Source of the DNA: Acephala macrosclerotiorum
Taxonomy: Eukaryota; Ascomycota; Leotiomycetes; Helotiales; Mollisiaceae
Reading direction: 5' to 3'
Assembly (NCBI GenBank): GCA_014904845.1
Contig: MU119207.1
Location: 62,001 to 126,000 of the forward strand
Length of the DNA: 64,000 nucleotides
Positions 46,277 to 58,175 of this stretch are shown one piece after another. Position 1 is the stretch's first letter. Every line of letters starts with the position of its first letter. Below the pieces are notes generated by a model that was given only the letters and a program-made list of their open reading frames with translations, made no database searches and was not told the DNA's origin. The translations under genes and the position numbers were made by a program.

Positions 46277-48098
46277 CTATAACCCGACTGCACTATAGAA
46301 TGCCCTAATACCAGCACGGAAACCTTGTTCCCACTCCCACACAAACTCTCCCCTCTGTCCCGACTCCAAGAGTCGTTTCTTCATCCAAACTTCCAACATC
46401 CCGATCTTATCTCCTCCTTCTACCCCTGGGTTTCGCTGCGATCTCATTCCGAAGAATGCTTGCGCGTCTGAAAACCCCACATCCCATCCCTCACTGTAGA
46501 GTTCATGCTGGAACTGCTGTCCTGGTGAAGTTCGGTTCCAGTATCCTTCATGACCTCCCCTAGCTTGGTTGTGGAGCTCTTGTCTTCGGCCCTGAGCATT
46601 TTGAATCCTGGAATGAACTTCTTGAGCAGGTAAGGTCAAGCATTGAGGAGGCAAGATATTTTGCTTCTTTGTTTGTTCCACGAATCCCCACTCTCCGCCG
46701 TCCATCCATTGCATTTTCCATGTCCAGAAATAAGCTCCAGCTGCTTTTTCATGCCATTTTTGAGACTGAGCATGGCCGAATTGTTGGACGAGGGAGTCCT
46801 TTTCTTCTGGACGTGATCTGCCCCATGTCTGTCCGTCAAGGACGCAGGAATATTCTCCTATAATGAGTTGTGCTTCTCCACGATCTGAGAGACTTCCTGC
46901 TTTGCCATCGAGTTCTGTGAGCTCGGATGGGATACGAGAGATGATCTGTTGAGGAGACTGAGATCGATCTTTATCACTAAAAGTGTAATATTTGTGCGTG
47001 TCAATGATCACCGGATTCCGTGGTGTGTTCCGGAACGCAAGTCTCTTATTCGTCCATTCTAAAGCTTGATTCAAATCCCATGCATCAGAGATGTAGATAG
47101 GTAACGTATCATCAATCTTGCTGATCTCTTGGACGACATCTTCGTACCAAGAATACATTCCTTTGGCGTCGTAAACGGCCTCATTCACGAGCTGAAGTCC
47201 AATGACGCCGGGTAAGGACTTAATTTGAGACGCGATGTGCAGGAGGGCTTTTTTGGCCAGAGATGGGTTGGATTTGCTGGTCCACAGATCGGGTTTTCCG
47301 GTTGAGCTGCCGGAGTGGGCGTCTGGGTTTGCTCCTCCGGGAAGAGCGTGGAGGTCGATGAGGACGCCGATGTTGTGGGAGCGGGCTTTGGAAATTAGGT
47401 TTGTGACGGTTGTCCATGCGTTGGTGTAGACCTGTAAATAGCTTAGTTTCTCTTACTGGACTGCCCAAATTGTAATACCATTTTAAGGAAGGGACTATGG
47501 AAAGTGGAAGGTGAAATAGCGAGGACAAGACTCACACCAGCGGCCTTCTCAAAAGGTGTCCCTTTGCAAAACTCCTCACCCAATGTGAAATAACCTATTG
47601 GCAATCTGATGCTCGTACATCTAGCCTCTCTAACCACGAATTCCCAGTCCTGATCTGAGACGGCGTTTGCCCAGTGCGCTTCCCATTTCTGACGCGTTTC
47701 TTCAAGGCCGTGCGCTTTGAGGTGGGCAGTGACAGCATCTAACTCGGAGTCACCGGGAGCTTCTGTAAATGTGAATGTTAGTTTGAAAGATTTCATGAAT
47801 TCACATCCTAACGACACTTCAAGTATTGAGATAAATATGAAGTCTTATGAGAAAGAATGAGATCAACCTGAAGCAGAAATGAGGGGCACGAACGGTCGAC
47901 GAACATATTTGAGAAGAGCCATTTCTCAAGCACAAACAAAGAGCCCAGGTTTACGCCATGATGATATCTGTATTTGATGACATCTTCAGCTGTTGGCGGC
48001 TGAATCACATTTTGTTGATTCTGTTGCGGTATTGATTTCTGAGATGAAGCCCCATCTTGTTGAAACTGAGACTTTGCTTTGTTGAAGAACTTCTTCAT
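46277..48098 (-). CDS. GH5 exo-beta-1,3-glucanase, intracellular type
   Basis: Hydrolyses beta-1,3-glucan; related to the EXG branch of glycoside hydrolase family 5. CDS complement(join(46277..47431,47536..47762,47894..48098)), 528 aa. The start MKKFFNKAKSQFQQDG has no signal peptide, so the protein is probably cytosolic. Motifs: GVNLGSLFVLEKWL, RLPIGYFTLG, IGVLIDLHALPGGANPDAHS, the acid/base Glu in LQLVNEAV, and the nucleophile Glu in IIGEYSCVLDGQTWG, with FWTWKMQ after it. Intron 2 uses GTGAGT. For intron 1 the obvious donor after FLLQ is out of phase. A GTTCGT donor after FVD gives MFVDQAPGDSELDAV, as in homologues, and was chosen. Confidence 0.86.
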
Positions 48099-48447
48099 CT
48101 TGACGTGGGGAGGTATGATGATAAAGGGAGCGAGGCTGAATTTGAGCAAACCCTATAGGAAAGAACGATACTGTGAGTGAGAGAAAGATGGAGTGATGAA
48201 GTGGGTCCAGTGAACAGGTTTTGGCGAGGCTCGGCCAAAACGTCATCTTCGGCTGATCATCTACTATCTTCAAGATTATTTTATTTCGTGCGGAACAATT
48301 TCAGATGGAGAACGTGTATGAAATGTAGATTTTTCGTATCTACTACCCGATGCTATCATGATGCTGGCAATATAAAGCCAACTTTTGCCTGCCAATTGAC
48401 CGACCGGATACGCCAGACTCCACAGATTATGACAACTCGATGCTCCA
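48099..48447. other. NUG1 3' flank and GH5 promoter
   Basis: About 350 bp between two tandem minus-strand genes, no coding signal. Confidence 0.4.
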
Positions 48448-50121
48448 CTACTCTTGCATAGTATTCTCAACGACTTCTGCCTTCCCGTCGCCCCAGAGAC
48501 CCTCCAACTTGAACTCGGCAGCCCACTCGGTCACGATCTCCTTCTGATCGCCGACAACTGGCACATCGCCTGTGACCATAGCGTTTGCAGAGGGAACAAT
48601 AGGTATAACAGGAGCATCCATCCAGCCTTGAATACGGCCATCTCTCCAGTCTGTAATGACTGTCGTAGCAGCGCTGCTGATGTTCGGAACACCGCCCTTT
48701 CCTAGCCTTCCTCTTTTTCTCGCAACTTGAACTAAGAAATCGGTAGTTGGGTCGCCGTTTGTGCTCACGAGCGGTGGCAAGCCATAGACATCCATCAATT
48801 TGTTGAGCATCTCCTCCAAAGCCGACAGACGCTTGAGCAGTAAAGTGACAGCTGGAACGGGGTCCTCGATCATTTTCGGTGGAACCGCGTTCAAAAGTAC
48901 CAGTCTAGCTTGCTCTTCCTTCTTGGAAGCCTTGCTTCCATCTCCAGCGCTTGGGAAAACAATTCCGGGTGAGTCGAGAAGCTTCAGCTTGCTGTCAATC
49001 TTGACTTCTCGGAGAGAAGTGGTAACACCTGCTTCTGCGCCAACTGGGCATGCTGCTCCAGCACCGCCCAAGCGAGAGGTAAGAGCATTGATAACCGATG
49101 ACTTTCCGACGTTCGGATATCCAATAACGCCGACCGAGATAGAGCGCTTCAATTGCTTTGCTGCAGCGTAGGACTTCAGTGCCTTGAATAGAGTCGCAGA
49201 CGTGCTCTGGACAGTCAATTGCTTGTGGTTGAAGGTATGCGCATTTGGTGCGGGTCCGGAGGCTCGAAGAGGAAGTGTAGGGAAGTATCGTCGGAGATGT
49301 ATGAGCCAGGCCTTGAGGACTGCAGCTGGAATGAGATCGATCTTGTTGAGAATGAGAATGAGTCGCTTTCCACCGCTCGCAGCAGCCATAACCATCCTCT
49401 CAACTTCCTTCGACCGAGTACCTTCGGGATCACGAGCATCGAGAACGTATAGGACAACATCTGCTTGATCGACAACCTGCTTGAAAACCTTGTCGAAAGC
49501 TTTCCTTGAGCCATCTTTGCGAGTCGGGAGACCGTTGATCTCAACACCACCCACATCATCATCAGATACAAACTCGTCGTCTTCATCCATATCGCTCCCA
49601 TCTACCAAATCATCCTCGTAGACCTTAGCTGCTGCTCGCGCACTGGCGATAAGTGCGGCCATAGGGTTGGCATCTTCGTCGCCCTCTTCCTCGCCCTCAT
49701 CCATCTCCATCTCGTCCAAGAGCTCATCCTCCCAGCCTTCTGTCCTCGCCTCATATTCTCTGTCCATCTGTTCACCACTCTCCTCCTTCTTCGCACCGGT
49801 CTTCGCAGCCTTCACTTCTGCTCTCCGTTTCTCTGCATCCTCGGCTTTGCGTCTTCTTCCTTCCTCAATTTCCGCCAAAATCTTATCTTTATAAGGGAAC
49901 AAATTCGGGATACCAGGATCCTTCTTTAATCTTGACCGCCATTCGGGATTGTTCTTCGCAAGCTTTCTAGCTTTCTTTTGCTTCGCTGCAGAAGCTTTCT
50001 CGATTTTATGTCGTAGGCGCACTGGCTGCCTCTTGCTCTTGGGCTCTGAGATCTCAATTAGTTCATGTTATACGTATTAAACCAGAGAATACTCACTGCC
50101 AGGTTTATTGATTCCCCCCAT
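48448..50121 (-). CDS. NUG1: nucleolar GTPase Nug1 (nucleostemin family)
   Basis: Circularly permuted GTPase needed for nuclear maturation and export of the 60S ribosomal subunit. CDS complement(join(48448..50045,50097..50121)), 540 aa. The first exon encodes MGGINKPG. Removing the 51-nt intron joins it to KPKSKRQPVRLRHKIEKASA, the basic N-terminal domain. An acidic stretch (about residues 100-170) follows. The permuted motif order is G5/G4 first (LYVLDARDPEGTRS, LILNKIDL at about residue 240), then G1 (GYPNVGKSSVINAL) and G3 (KLLDSPGIV), as in nucleostemin, Lsg1 and Nog2 relatives. The NPEWRSRLKKDPGIPNLFPY block favours Nug1/Grn1 within that group. Confidence 0.93.
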
Positions 50122-50680
50122 CTTGAAGTGTTGTAGGAGAAATAATTGACAATGTCGTGGATCTTATCGCGCACAATTCTGCAAAAAATTTAATCCACCA
50201 AATCCTTATCGACAAGCTCGCCTATCAATCACGTGAAATAGCGGCGGGTCCTGCACTAACCCGATTCAGCCGCTCTGGACCCCTACCCTCAACCAAAGAC
50301 AGCAGGCACTGCCATCATCGTCCGAGTGGCTCCAAAGCTTTCCCATAATGGAAACTCCGACTCCGAAAATCTTCAAGATTTTCAATTTGCAAGTATATAG
50401 ATAGATGAAATCCCAAAGTTCGAGTTCAGAATCGGAGATTTTGATTCGGTTATAAAAGTTTTGTTGCACGTCGCACTCTTCGAGGCCAATTTGTTCGACT
50501 GACACAGTCTTCTTTTTCTCGTCAAACAAATTCTCACTCCTCCACGACCCCGCCACCAAAACGCAACCCGCAACTTGCGTCTGAAAGCCCTTGGCCTTCA
50601 AACTCCATTAGAAGACCTCTAAAAAGCGAATTTAATTCGTGGAAAGGCTGAAATTCCGAATATAAAGGTTTCGCCTCAAA
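50122..50680. promoter_or_regulatory. divergent NUG1/GPP intergenic region
   Basis: About 560 bp between divergent starts. No other gene seen. Confidence 0.4.
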
Positions 50681-51874
50681 ATGGGCTCTACCGCTCCTTC
50701 GTTCTCTTGTCCTCCGCAAAAGGCTGCTTTCAAAGGCTTACTTTTTGATATGGGTATGCCTTCCCACCAACTCACCATTCACCATTGTCTTCGAAGACCA
50801 CATCATGACTCCTCAACTTCCTGTACGGTATCATGCAGAGCGTCTTGGACTAACTCTTTCCCAGACGGCACAATCATAGACTCAACAGATGCTGTTGTCA
50901 AGCACTGGCACCTGTAGTTACTTCCTCTTATCGACTTTCAACTTCAGCTCTGATCCTTCTTCTACAGAATAGGCAAAGAAATCGGCGTAGACCCCAACGT
51001 AATCCTCGAAACAAGCCATGGCCGCCGCTCAATCGATACCCTCAAAGCACTCGGACAAGATCATTTGGCGAATTGGGACTGTATGTTTCAGCTTCTCTCT
51101 TTCTCCTACGCTTCGTATCTCACTTCTTGGTATTCTTCACATAATATGCACTTCTCAGCTTCGTATTCCCTTACCTTTCTTTCAGCTCTGTTCAATATTT
51201 CAAGTTCTTGAAGCTCAGCCCCACGCAAATTCGGGGTCCAAAAACCTCACCTCCAAAAATGGGGGCTTAAGCGAACACCACAACTCACACACATGACAGA
51301 CATCAAACACATGGAAGGACTTCTGCCAAAGAACTACGGAGAAGACGTAGTCGAGATCCCCGGTGCTCGAGACCTCTTAGATGCCATCAAATCAGCCAAC
51401 ATCCCTTGGGCCATCGTGACTTCGGGCACCGCACCCCTCGTAGGCGGTTGGCTAGACGTCCTCAAGTTGCCGATTCCGGAGAATCTCGTTGTCGCGGAGG
51501 ATGTGGAGAATGGAAAGCCGGATCCGAGCTGTTACCTTATGGGGTTGGGTAGACTTGGGTTTGCGGCGAAGGACGCTGGGAGTGTATTGGTGTTGGAAGA
51601 TTCGCCTGCTGGTGTGTTGCACGTTTTTTCGCTGAAGATCTTTTCCCATTTCGAGACCCTTGAAAGAAACCTTCATTGACTTGCATCTCTAGGTATCGCG
51701 GCGGGAAAGGCAGCTGGATGCAAGGTACTAGGATTGGTGACTTCGCATACAGTGGAACAAGTCGCAAGAGCCAAGCCAGACTGGATTGTGAAAGATCTCA
51801 GTAGTATCAAGGTGGTGTCCCATTCCAGCCTCGGCGTCGAGTTAGAGATCCTTGATGCTTTGAAGGTGGACTGA
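50681..51874 (+). CDS. GPP1: glycerol-3-phosphate phosphatase (HAD superfamily)
   Basis: Dephosphorylates glycerol-3-phosphate to glycerol, the last step of osmolyte glycerol synthesis; like yeast Gpp1/Rhr2. CDS join(50681..50753,50865..50913,50968..51080,51300..51611,51693..51874), 242 aa, five exons. The spliced nucleophile motif is FDMDGTIIDST (Asp at residues 23 and 25), then the cap sequence ETSHGRRSIDTLKALG. HAD motif II is VTSGT, motif III is the Lys in ENGKPDPSCYL, and motif IV is VLEDSPAGIAAGKAAGCKVL. The GIAAGKAAGCK stretch is shared with yeast Gpp1. The 219-nt third intron is the longest. Closely related sugar-phosphate phosphatases (Dog1/2 type) are the alternative. Confidence 0.9.
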
Positions 51875-53343
51875 TCGCGGCGACCGCGAGGGTGTTCTAG
51901 AGCTCGTCATTCACCAGCCTGCATAGCATCGGTCTTCCAAGAATAGATTATACACATTGACAACTACGAGGCTCGTTGCACCATGTCACAGGAAGTTCTG
52001 TGTTCAGCGATTCGTTCACCATGAAGCCACCCTGGGAAAAGAAAGCCCTGCACTTGCAGCACGACAGATATTCATATCCTCGAACCATGTCTAACCCATG
52101 ACAAAAGGGTCCCGTGGATCGACTCCAGGAGCGGACGACACGCGAGAGAATCGTTACTCGTTAGGTCGCTCCCGCCTGTTCGGGCCCACCAACCTAACGG
52201 AGGGCAAGGGAATACCAACAGAGTGGAAACTTTTCTCAATACGACGACCAGTAAGACGCAATAAGTTGATTCTGAATTCTCATTTGATGGAGGGAAGGTT
52301 TGGCTCGAGCCGTTCCCGTAAACGCATTGTCCAATTAATAAGCGCGTGGCGAATAGGAGGCGAGAAAGCTTGAATTCGCTTCTCATTCGTCTTGGACTAT
52401 CGTGACCCATGGAGAAGCGCCTAGATCTGGAGAAAGTTGGCTATGGGCCTTTAGTGGAGATGGTGACGGTTGATAGAGGGGCAATAACACTAATCTAGGT
52501 GCTGGAATACTTATGAATAGAGTTCGCGGGCTTGAGTGGCTTGAACGGAGTTGACCGGTGATCGTGAGTCCAGAAGGTTGATATGGAGATGGCGAAACGC
52601 GTACAAGGTGTGATATTGAACGAGATATGGACCAGTCAGTGTACAAAAGTTGACTTTTGGATGAAGATTGGCGAGGAGGTCGAAATCTTGGAGCCGTTGG
52701 CTCGGACCCAACTCTATTCGGAATGTTTGACAGCCAGTGCTAGCGTAACGCTGATCAACATACGAGTACCGCGAGTCGCTTCTTGGCATGTTGAAGATCT
52801 GTGGATCTTAGTCTAGATTGAGACTTTCCCTTGCCGGTCTCCTTAGGGGAAACGGTCAGGTGTGCGAGCATCATTTTGCCGATCGAGAAGGAGATTGTGG
52901 AGCAAGTAGGAGAACTTTCTACCCATGCAAAAGTCAACTGTCCACAGACTGCAGTTGAATATTGAATTTATTCTTGCTGTAAAGGACATCTAGGGTTTGG
53001 TTGGACATTGATCTCAACTTGGACTTTCCATGGGGTATATTGGGCAAGACGAGTAAAGACATTGATTGGGACTCTCTGTCTCGAAAGACGAACTCTGGGC
53101 GCTAGACAAAGTGGACCATTCACTCCGGCTTCCTGTGGAGAAAATAGCGCAATATGACATGGATCATTGTTCGAGTTCTCGCACGCTGCTCTGAGGTAGA
53201 AGCAAGGTCTCGGGCAAGGTAGGTCTTTCACCTCAAGGCAGAGCAGAACGAAGTTGCAAGGTAACAAGGACATTCACTTGATAATACCTCTTCCCATACC
53301 ATCTCCTCCTTCCTGAACACAGGATATCGATACGTCATCGTCA
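51875..53343. other. intergenic, no gene seen
   Basis: Left part of the gene-poor 8.4-kb region. Frames of 60-110 codons overlap on both strands without motifs. Confidence 0.4.
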
Positions 53344-53715
53344 ATGGAATCTCTACTCGCCGTTTTTACAAGGCAAAATCGAAGGGCGATGAGTTCTTGC
53401 CTGCGCAACTCTGCAGAAGCATCTCGAAGTGAGCTCCCACCTGCAGGGTATTTGATCGATGAGGATAGTTGTACACGGCTTTTGACTCAACTGCAGACAA
53501 GCAGAGCATCATCTCGTCAGTCGAAGATTCGAACCCGTAGGCTCGAATTCAGCCGCCTCCTCGTCAGTGACACCGACACTGACTTAACCACGGCATTGAA
53601 CCCAGTGCAAGAAAGGGCACGGCTTCAACCGATTCAAGAAGAGGCTTGGCTAGTGTACACGCTATTTGCGAAGTTCTCTGATCTTCCCTGCTGGATCTCT
53701 CGAGCCTTGCTCTAG
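53344..53715 (+). CDS. possible small hypothetical protein (123 aa)
   Basis: The clearest ATG-initiated single frame in this gene-poor stretch. It starts MESLLAVFTRQNRRAMSSCL and ends LPCWISRALL. It is Arg/Ser-rich with no membrane segment or known motif. Nothing beyond its openness supports it, and it may be chance or part of a non-coding transcript. Confidence 0.2.
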   Translation: MESLLAVFTRQNRRAMSSCLRNSAEASRSELPPAGYLIDEDSCTRLLTQLQTSRASSRQSKIRTRRLEFSRLLVSDTDTDLTTALNPVQERARLQPIQEEAWLVYTLFAKFSDLPCWISRALL

Positions 53716-56700
53716 AACTGGTGCGATTGTGTTATATCAACTTTGCTACCGTGGACTTTTACAGGAGGAAGAACAACGAAGACAGCCGATATTGAAAGGA
53801 AGAATACGAGGAACAAGATCTGAGGAGCTGAGCGAAAGTGCAATTCAGGAGAGTGACTCTTGCAGAGACTGTTGCTGTTTAGATAGCTTGAAGCTGTTTA
53901 TATTGTGTGCAATCTCAAGCCTTTCTTAATGTCATCCAAATGGCGTTTGCTGGAAATACAAGAGAAGAAACACTTGTCATAAGACACGAGATTGATCAAC
54001 TGGAACAGGCGGACGATTCGGGGATAGAATATTCTCAATTGAAGACAAATTTCCGCAGTGAATCTAGATCCAGACACAAAATATAACTTCCCCTCTGGTC
54101 TCGACTCTAGTGCCAATGAAGAAACTTTCAAATGAGTGTCTCCCTCAGATTTAATCATGAGACTTACTCTAATCTCTCGACCTACTCCATGCTTTTGCAT
54201 AATCCGTCTGCATCGCACTCAAGAAATCTTCAAATGAATGTCTCCCTTACAATTAAGCATGAGACCCTCCAGACTCACCCCAATCTCATGCAGGATCATA
54301 TCTCAACACACCCTCCCTTGATTCAAACATCTTCACCCTCTCTCTTCATCCCCTCTTCTCACCTGACCCACCATCCCATGCAGTAACTTGCTCATGCATA
54401 AATAAACGCAAGAGACTTGCATAGTCTCACCGTCCTCACCCCACCGCACCGGCGACCAGAGAACCGACTACTTCAAAAAAGCAAAAGGGCAAAAACAGGC
54501 GAGGAAAGCCTGACCATAGCAACACAGCCAAGCACCCAACCTCGTTCGCCACACCGACAACCCGCAGCGACTTTTTCACACCAGACCCAAGCCTCAATTT
54601 TGACAGCGAGACTTCCCGCTTCGTGACTTTTACTTTGGAAGGCACAGTCGAGACCTTTGTCTCAAACCCGAAGCCCTAAAGACTGCATGGCAGTCAGATG
54701 TGAGGGAGTGAGACATTTTTGCGCTGCTTTAAGCTCGGGAGTAAAGGAGAGATAAGTGCTGTGGCTGAGGAGGGAATAGGACGGAGAATTCCCCGGAAAT
54801 AGAAAATGAGTGGAATACTACGTAGTTCAGATGAATTGTGCAATTTGTGTGACATCGTGACGTGAGGGGTGATACAGGACGGTAACCAAGTCGGAGTATT
54901 TCATAAAGAAAGGAGGAAGGACACTGGTCAAGGAACGAGGAAAGGGACGAAAAGGAAGGATAGAAGGATGGAAAGGAATCTTCCTGAGGATGAATGATAC
55001 GCATCACGATGTGTTCCATAAGGCTGTTGTTGTTAATAGAGCATAGTGCCTGGAATGGTTACGTGGATATGTAGTCCAAAGTTAGTGTTTCTGTGGTAGA
55101 GAGAGTCCCTTCTCCGTTATCTCCTACGCTGTGATTGTGTAGCAGAACACTATCCAGTTTTGGCACAGCTTGCGAGTCTAGAAAATAGAGGCTTGAAGCC
55201 TTTCGGTTAGCTGACCAGTTGTCGGCCGACATTGCGGAAAAGCCTCGTCACGGGATCAGGCGCCTGGTCTGTGTAGATAGCGCTGTTTTCGAGGGGGAAG
55301 GGATTGCTCTTGTGTGACAAGTGTCGGTAACCTGCCGTAGACGGTGAAATCGAGCGTCCCCTAAATTTGACTTCGGAAAGATATGTGAAATGCCGTTGAG
55401 TTGACGTGCTGAAGCGCTTAATGCTGCTGGAATAGGAGTGTTTGCCGGGGTTCGCGTACTTCGTATGTTAGGGTTGTGATATCGAATTCCTAGATTGCTC
55501 CCGTGATTTGGCGAAAAGTATCTTTACGTGCGTGGGCACTCTTTGAGAATGAGGGAATCGAACCAATGTTCATCCGAGTTTTGGAGATTCAGCTTGACAT
55601 GGTTTTGAATGCATCATGTCGTCAATGACTGGATGCTCAAGTCGTCTACCACCAAGTCTGGATACACAGAATGGCAGGCGCTGACAAGGCACAATGTCAA
55701 GCCATCGCCAGCGTCCAAGAGAATCTACCCTGCCTTCGTTGACCCAGAGCTGTCCCGAACGAGTCATGGGTATGTGCCGTTTGCAGTCGATACTGAAGGA
55801 AAAGCAGAGGTTGCCACGCGTGAGACCAGCGAGAGCTGCCAGGCACCATAATGCAGGAACACAAAAGCACTTTTTCTTCGAGGGACGCGGGTACTATTTT
55901 GGGCAAACAGGGCACTAGAAACTCTAACAAAGTAAATTTTGAGGAGGGAGGTGTGGCGTTGCCGAACAATGCGGCTCCTCGACTTGTCATTTTGTCCCTG
56001 GTTTGCATTGCGCACGCAATTTGACAGTGTTATTCTTGGAATGAGGCTTGACCGCGGCCCAAATTTCAGGTACGAGACGTTTGTGCAACGCGAATGGGAT
56101 TATTTCGGGAGTGGGATGGACGAATTCAAGCTCAACGGATGGCAGCTTTACCGACTCGAAACCTCGATTGCGGAACGACCTGCCTAGGCCATGGTTGGAC
56201 TGGAATTTGATAAACATGATACGCAGCGAGGGTTTTTGTTTTTGACTGAGACGGCGCTCGATGAGGTCCATAAACATACCAAACAGGCCCAAACATGACC
56301 AGTCAACCTGGCGGCGGCGGGACTTTCTCTCCCGCAACGTCTGGGCGCCGTTCGATCGCTCGTACATCGTATTATTCATGATTTCTCATGACGGTCTGAG
56401 TTCTCGGTCAAGTTGTTGTTCCTGCATCCGCAGCCGTCCGCGATGCTTTGTGGTCCCCTTTCCCTTGCAGCATTCGCGCGGGGTTCCACGTGTGATATCA
56501 GATGAGCCGACCTTCTCTCACGGTGTAAATTTGCAGGGTGAGGACGTGGGTGAGATGAGACGAAAGCGAGCATCGAGCCCTGGGTCCGAGCCCAACTCTG
56601 GGCAGCACCGCAGACCAGCGGCGCAACGAAGAGGCGAGAGGGTGGTCATCCAAGATTATGCAATCGTTTCTTGCAGCAGACAGCGTTCTGCAAATGCAGC

Positions 56701-57454
56701 ACGACGAGAGGAGGATGATCGGATGAAGCTGGCAGTCTGGGAGTGGGCTTGTCAGCGAGCGACCGAGATGCAAATGCCTCCAATCATTCCTTTGCCGTGC
56801 TGACAGATTGGCCCAAGAATGCAGTCCAGGACGTCGGACGTGCCTCTTCCAGACATGGCGTGCAGCAGCAACAGCAGCAGGAGCAGCGTAGAGAACGGCG
56901 AGGCGACGACGTGAACATAAAGCTTGTTTAGCCTCAGCCTGATCCCAGCTGCCACACGATGATTTTCGAGCCATCGCGATCTCTCTCATCCACCGTTCCA
57001 GCCCTCCAGCCTTCCAGTCCACCAATCCACTCGCGTGCAGCCGCTTCCAGCCCTCGACAAGGCTCGCGGATTGAAGTTGAGGATCCCCACCCCCAACCCC
57101 ACCCACTTTGAGTCTTGCGGGAGGATCATGACCTTGGATGCGCTTTCGCTACCAAGGTCCAATCATAACTTTCATCGTACTTGAACCAATCCAGTCCCCT
57201 TTTCCCTGCCCCGCTCCTGTCCCGGACTGCTGGGAGGCTCAGATGCTGTATCTAGGATACCGTATCTGTGCTTTGCGCGCGCGAACGGGGACGAGAGCAA
57301 TGCGAAATGCGCTTTTCATGTTTGTGTTGCGTGGGAGGAGATTACTCAAGCCGCATGTCAAAAGCCTCAATTGCTGAAGCGCGCAATGCTGACTAGTGCG
57401 CGCACATGAGATTCCAGTCTGACGGATGCGAGAAGTCATGCACGGGGCCGAAAA
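53716..57454. other. gene-poor region with one imperfect direct repeat
   Basis: No convincing gene. About 38 bp at 54125-54163 (CAAATGAGTGTCTCCCTCAG core) recurs imperfectly at 54229-54266 (CAAATGAATGTCTCCCTTAC core). From about 56,260 the base composition becomes more GC-rich and overlapping ORFs of 180-200 codons appear on both strands (56261-56803 plus, 56498-57106 minus). They look like composition artefacts. Confidence 0.4.
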
Positions 57455-58175
57455 GCGCGAGATGAGATGAGATGGGATGGGATGGGATGATGATGGCGAG
57501 GGAAGTTTCTCTGTTATCAAAGTCTCCGACTCCGAGTCAAGGCTAGGCCCGCCCGTTGCCTCTCTCGTCAGTCGGCGAGAGCCTGATGCTAGAGCTGTGG
57601 CCCAAAACATCACACCCGCATCCGATTTGGGAAACAGAGACATCCAAAGTTCAGCTGGCTTTCTAGATCTGGGTCTTTGGGGGTCGCGAGAGTGGTGGCA
57701 GTCGAACGTGAGAATGCGGGGGCTTTTCTCCGAAGAAGATGCTCATATCGTGGCAATCATCATCCTTCATCCCTCGACTTACCCGGGATTGGTCAGTCAG
57801 GACTCAGCATGGACTCAGAACTCTCTTTGGCGTTTGGTTTGAAGGAGCGAGGGGGGGGGGAGCTTCGGAAGGAGCTATGGTCGCAGGTCGCAAGAGCGAT
57901 GCTTGTGCGACTAGCTACCCTCACCTGGCTAGTACTGCTACTCATCAGCACCATAGTGTGCGCGATGATACCGTACAATACACACACACACAACACGATC
58001 CAACACAACACAATACCATACCATATCATACCATACCATACCAAAGTACAAAGTAGCGCTGGCCAACATCAGACGGTCGCTCGTCCACATCTCTAGGTCA
58101 CACACAGCCCACAGCCCACACTCAGCAGTCCTTTGGTGGTGGTTGTGGTTGTGGTTGTGGATGTGGTTGCGGTTG
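57455..58175. repeat. cluster of simple-sequence tracts
   Basis: Contains GATGA/GATGG repeats (57458-57496), a run of ten G (57851-57860), CA-rich then ATACC pentamer repeats (about 57980-58043), and GTGGTT/TGTGG repeats (58134-58175). No gene is assigned. Confidence 0.7.

Noticed and set aside
53490..53560. tRNA B-box-like GGTTCGAATC on the minus strand
   Set aside because: The arms on either side cannot form a T-stem or acceptor stem.
54417..54645. Overlapping plus and minus ORFs of 69 codons
   Set aside because: Short, in low-complexity CA-rich sequence, without motif.
55548..55575. B-box-like GGTTCGATTCCC on the minus strand
   Set aside because: No A box at the right distance and no acceptor stem, so not a tRNA.
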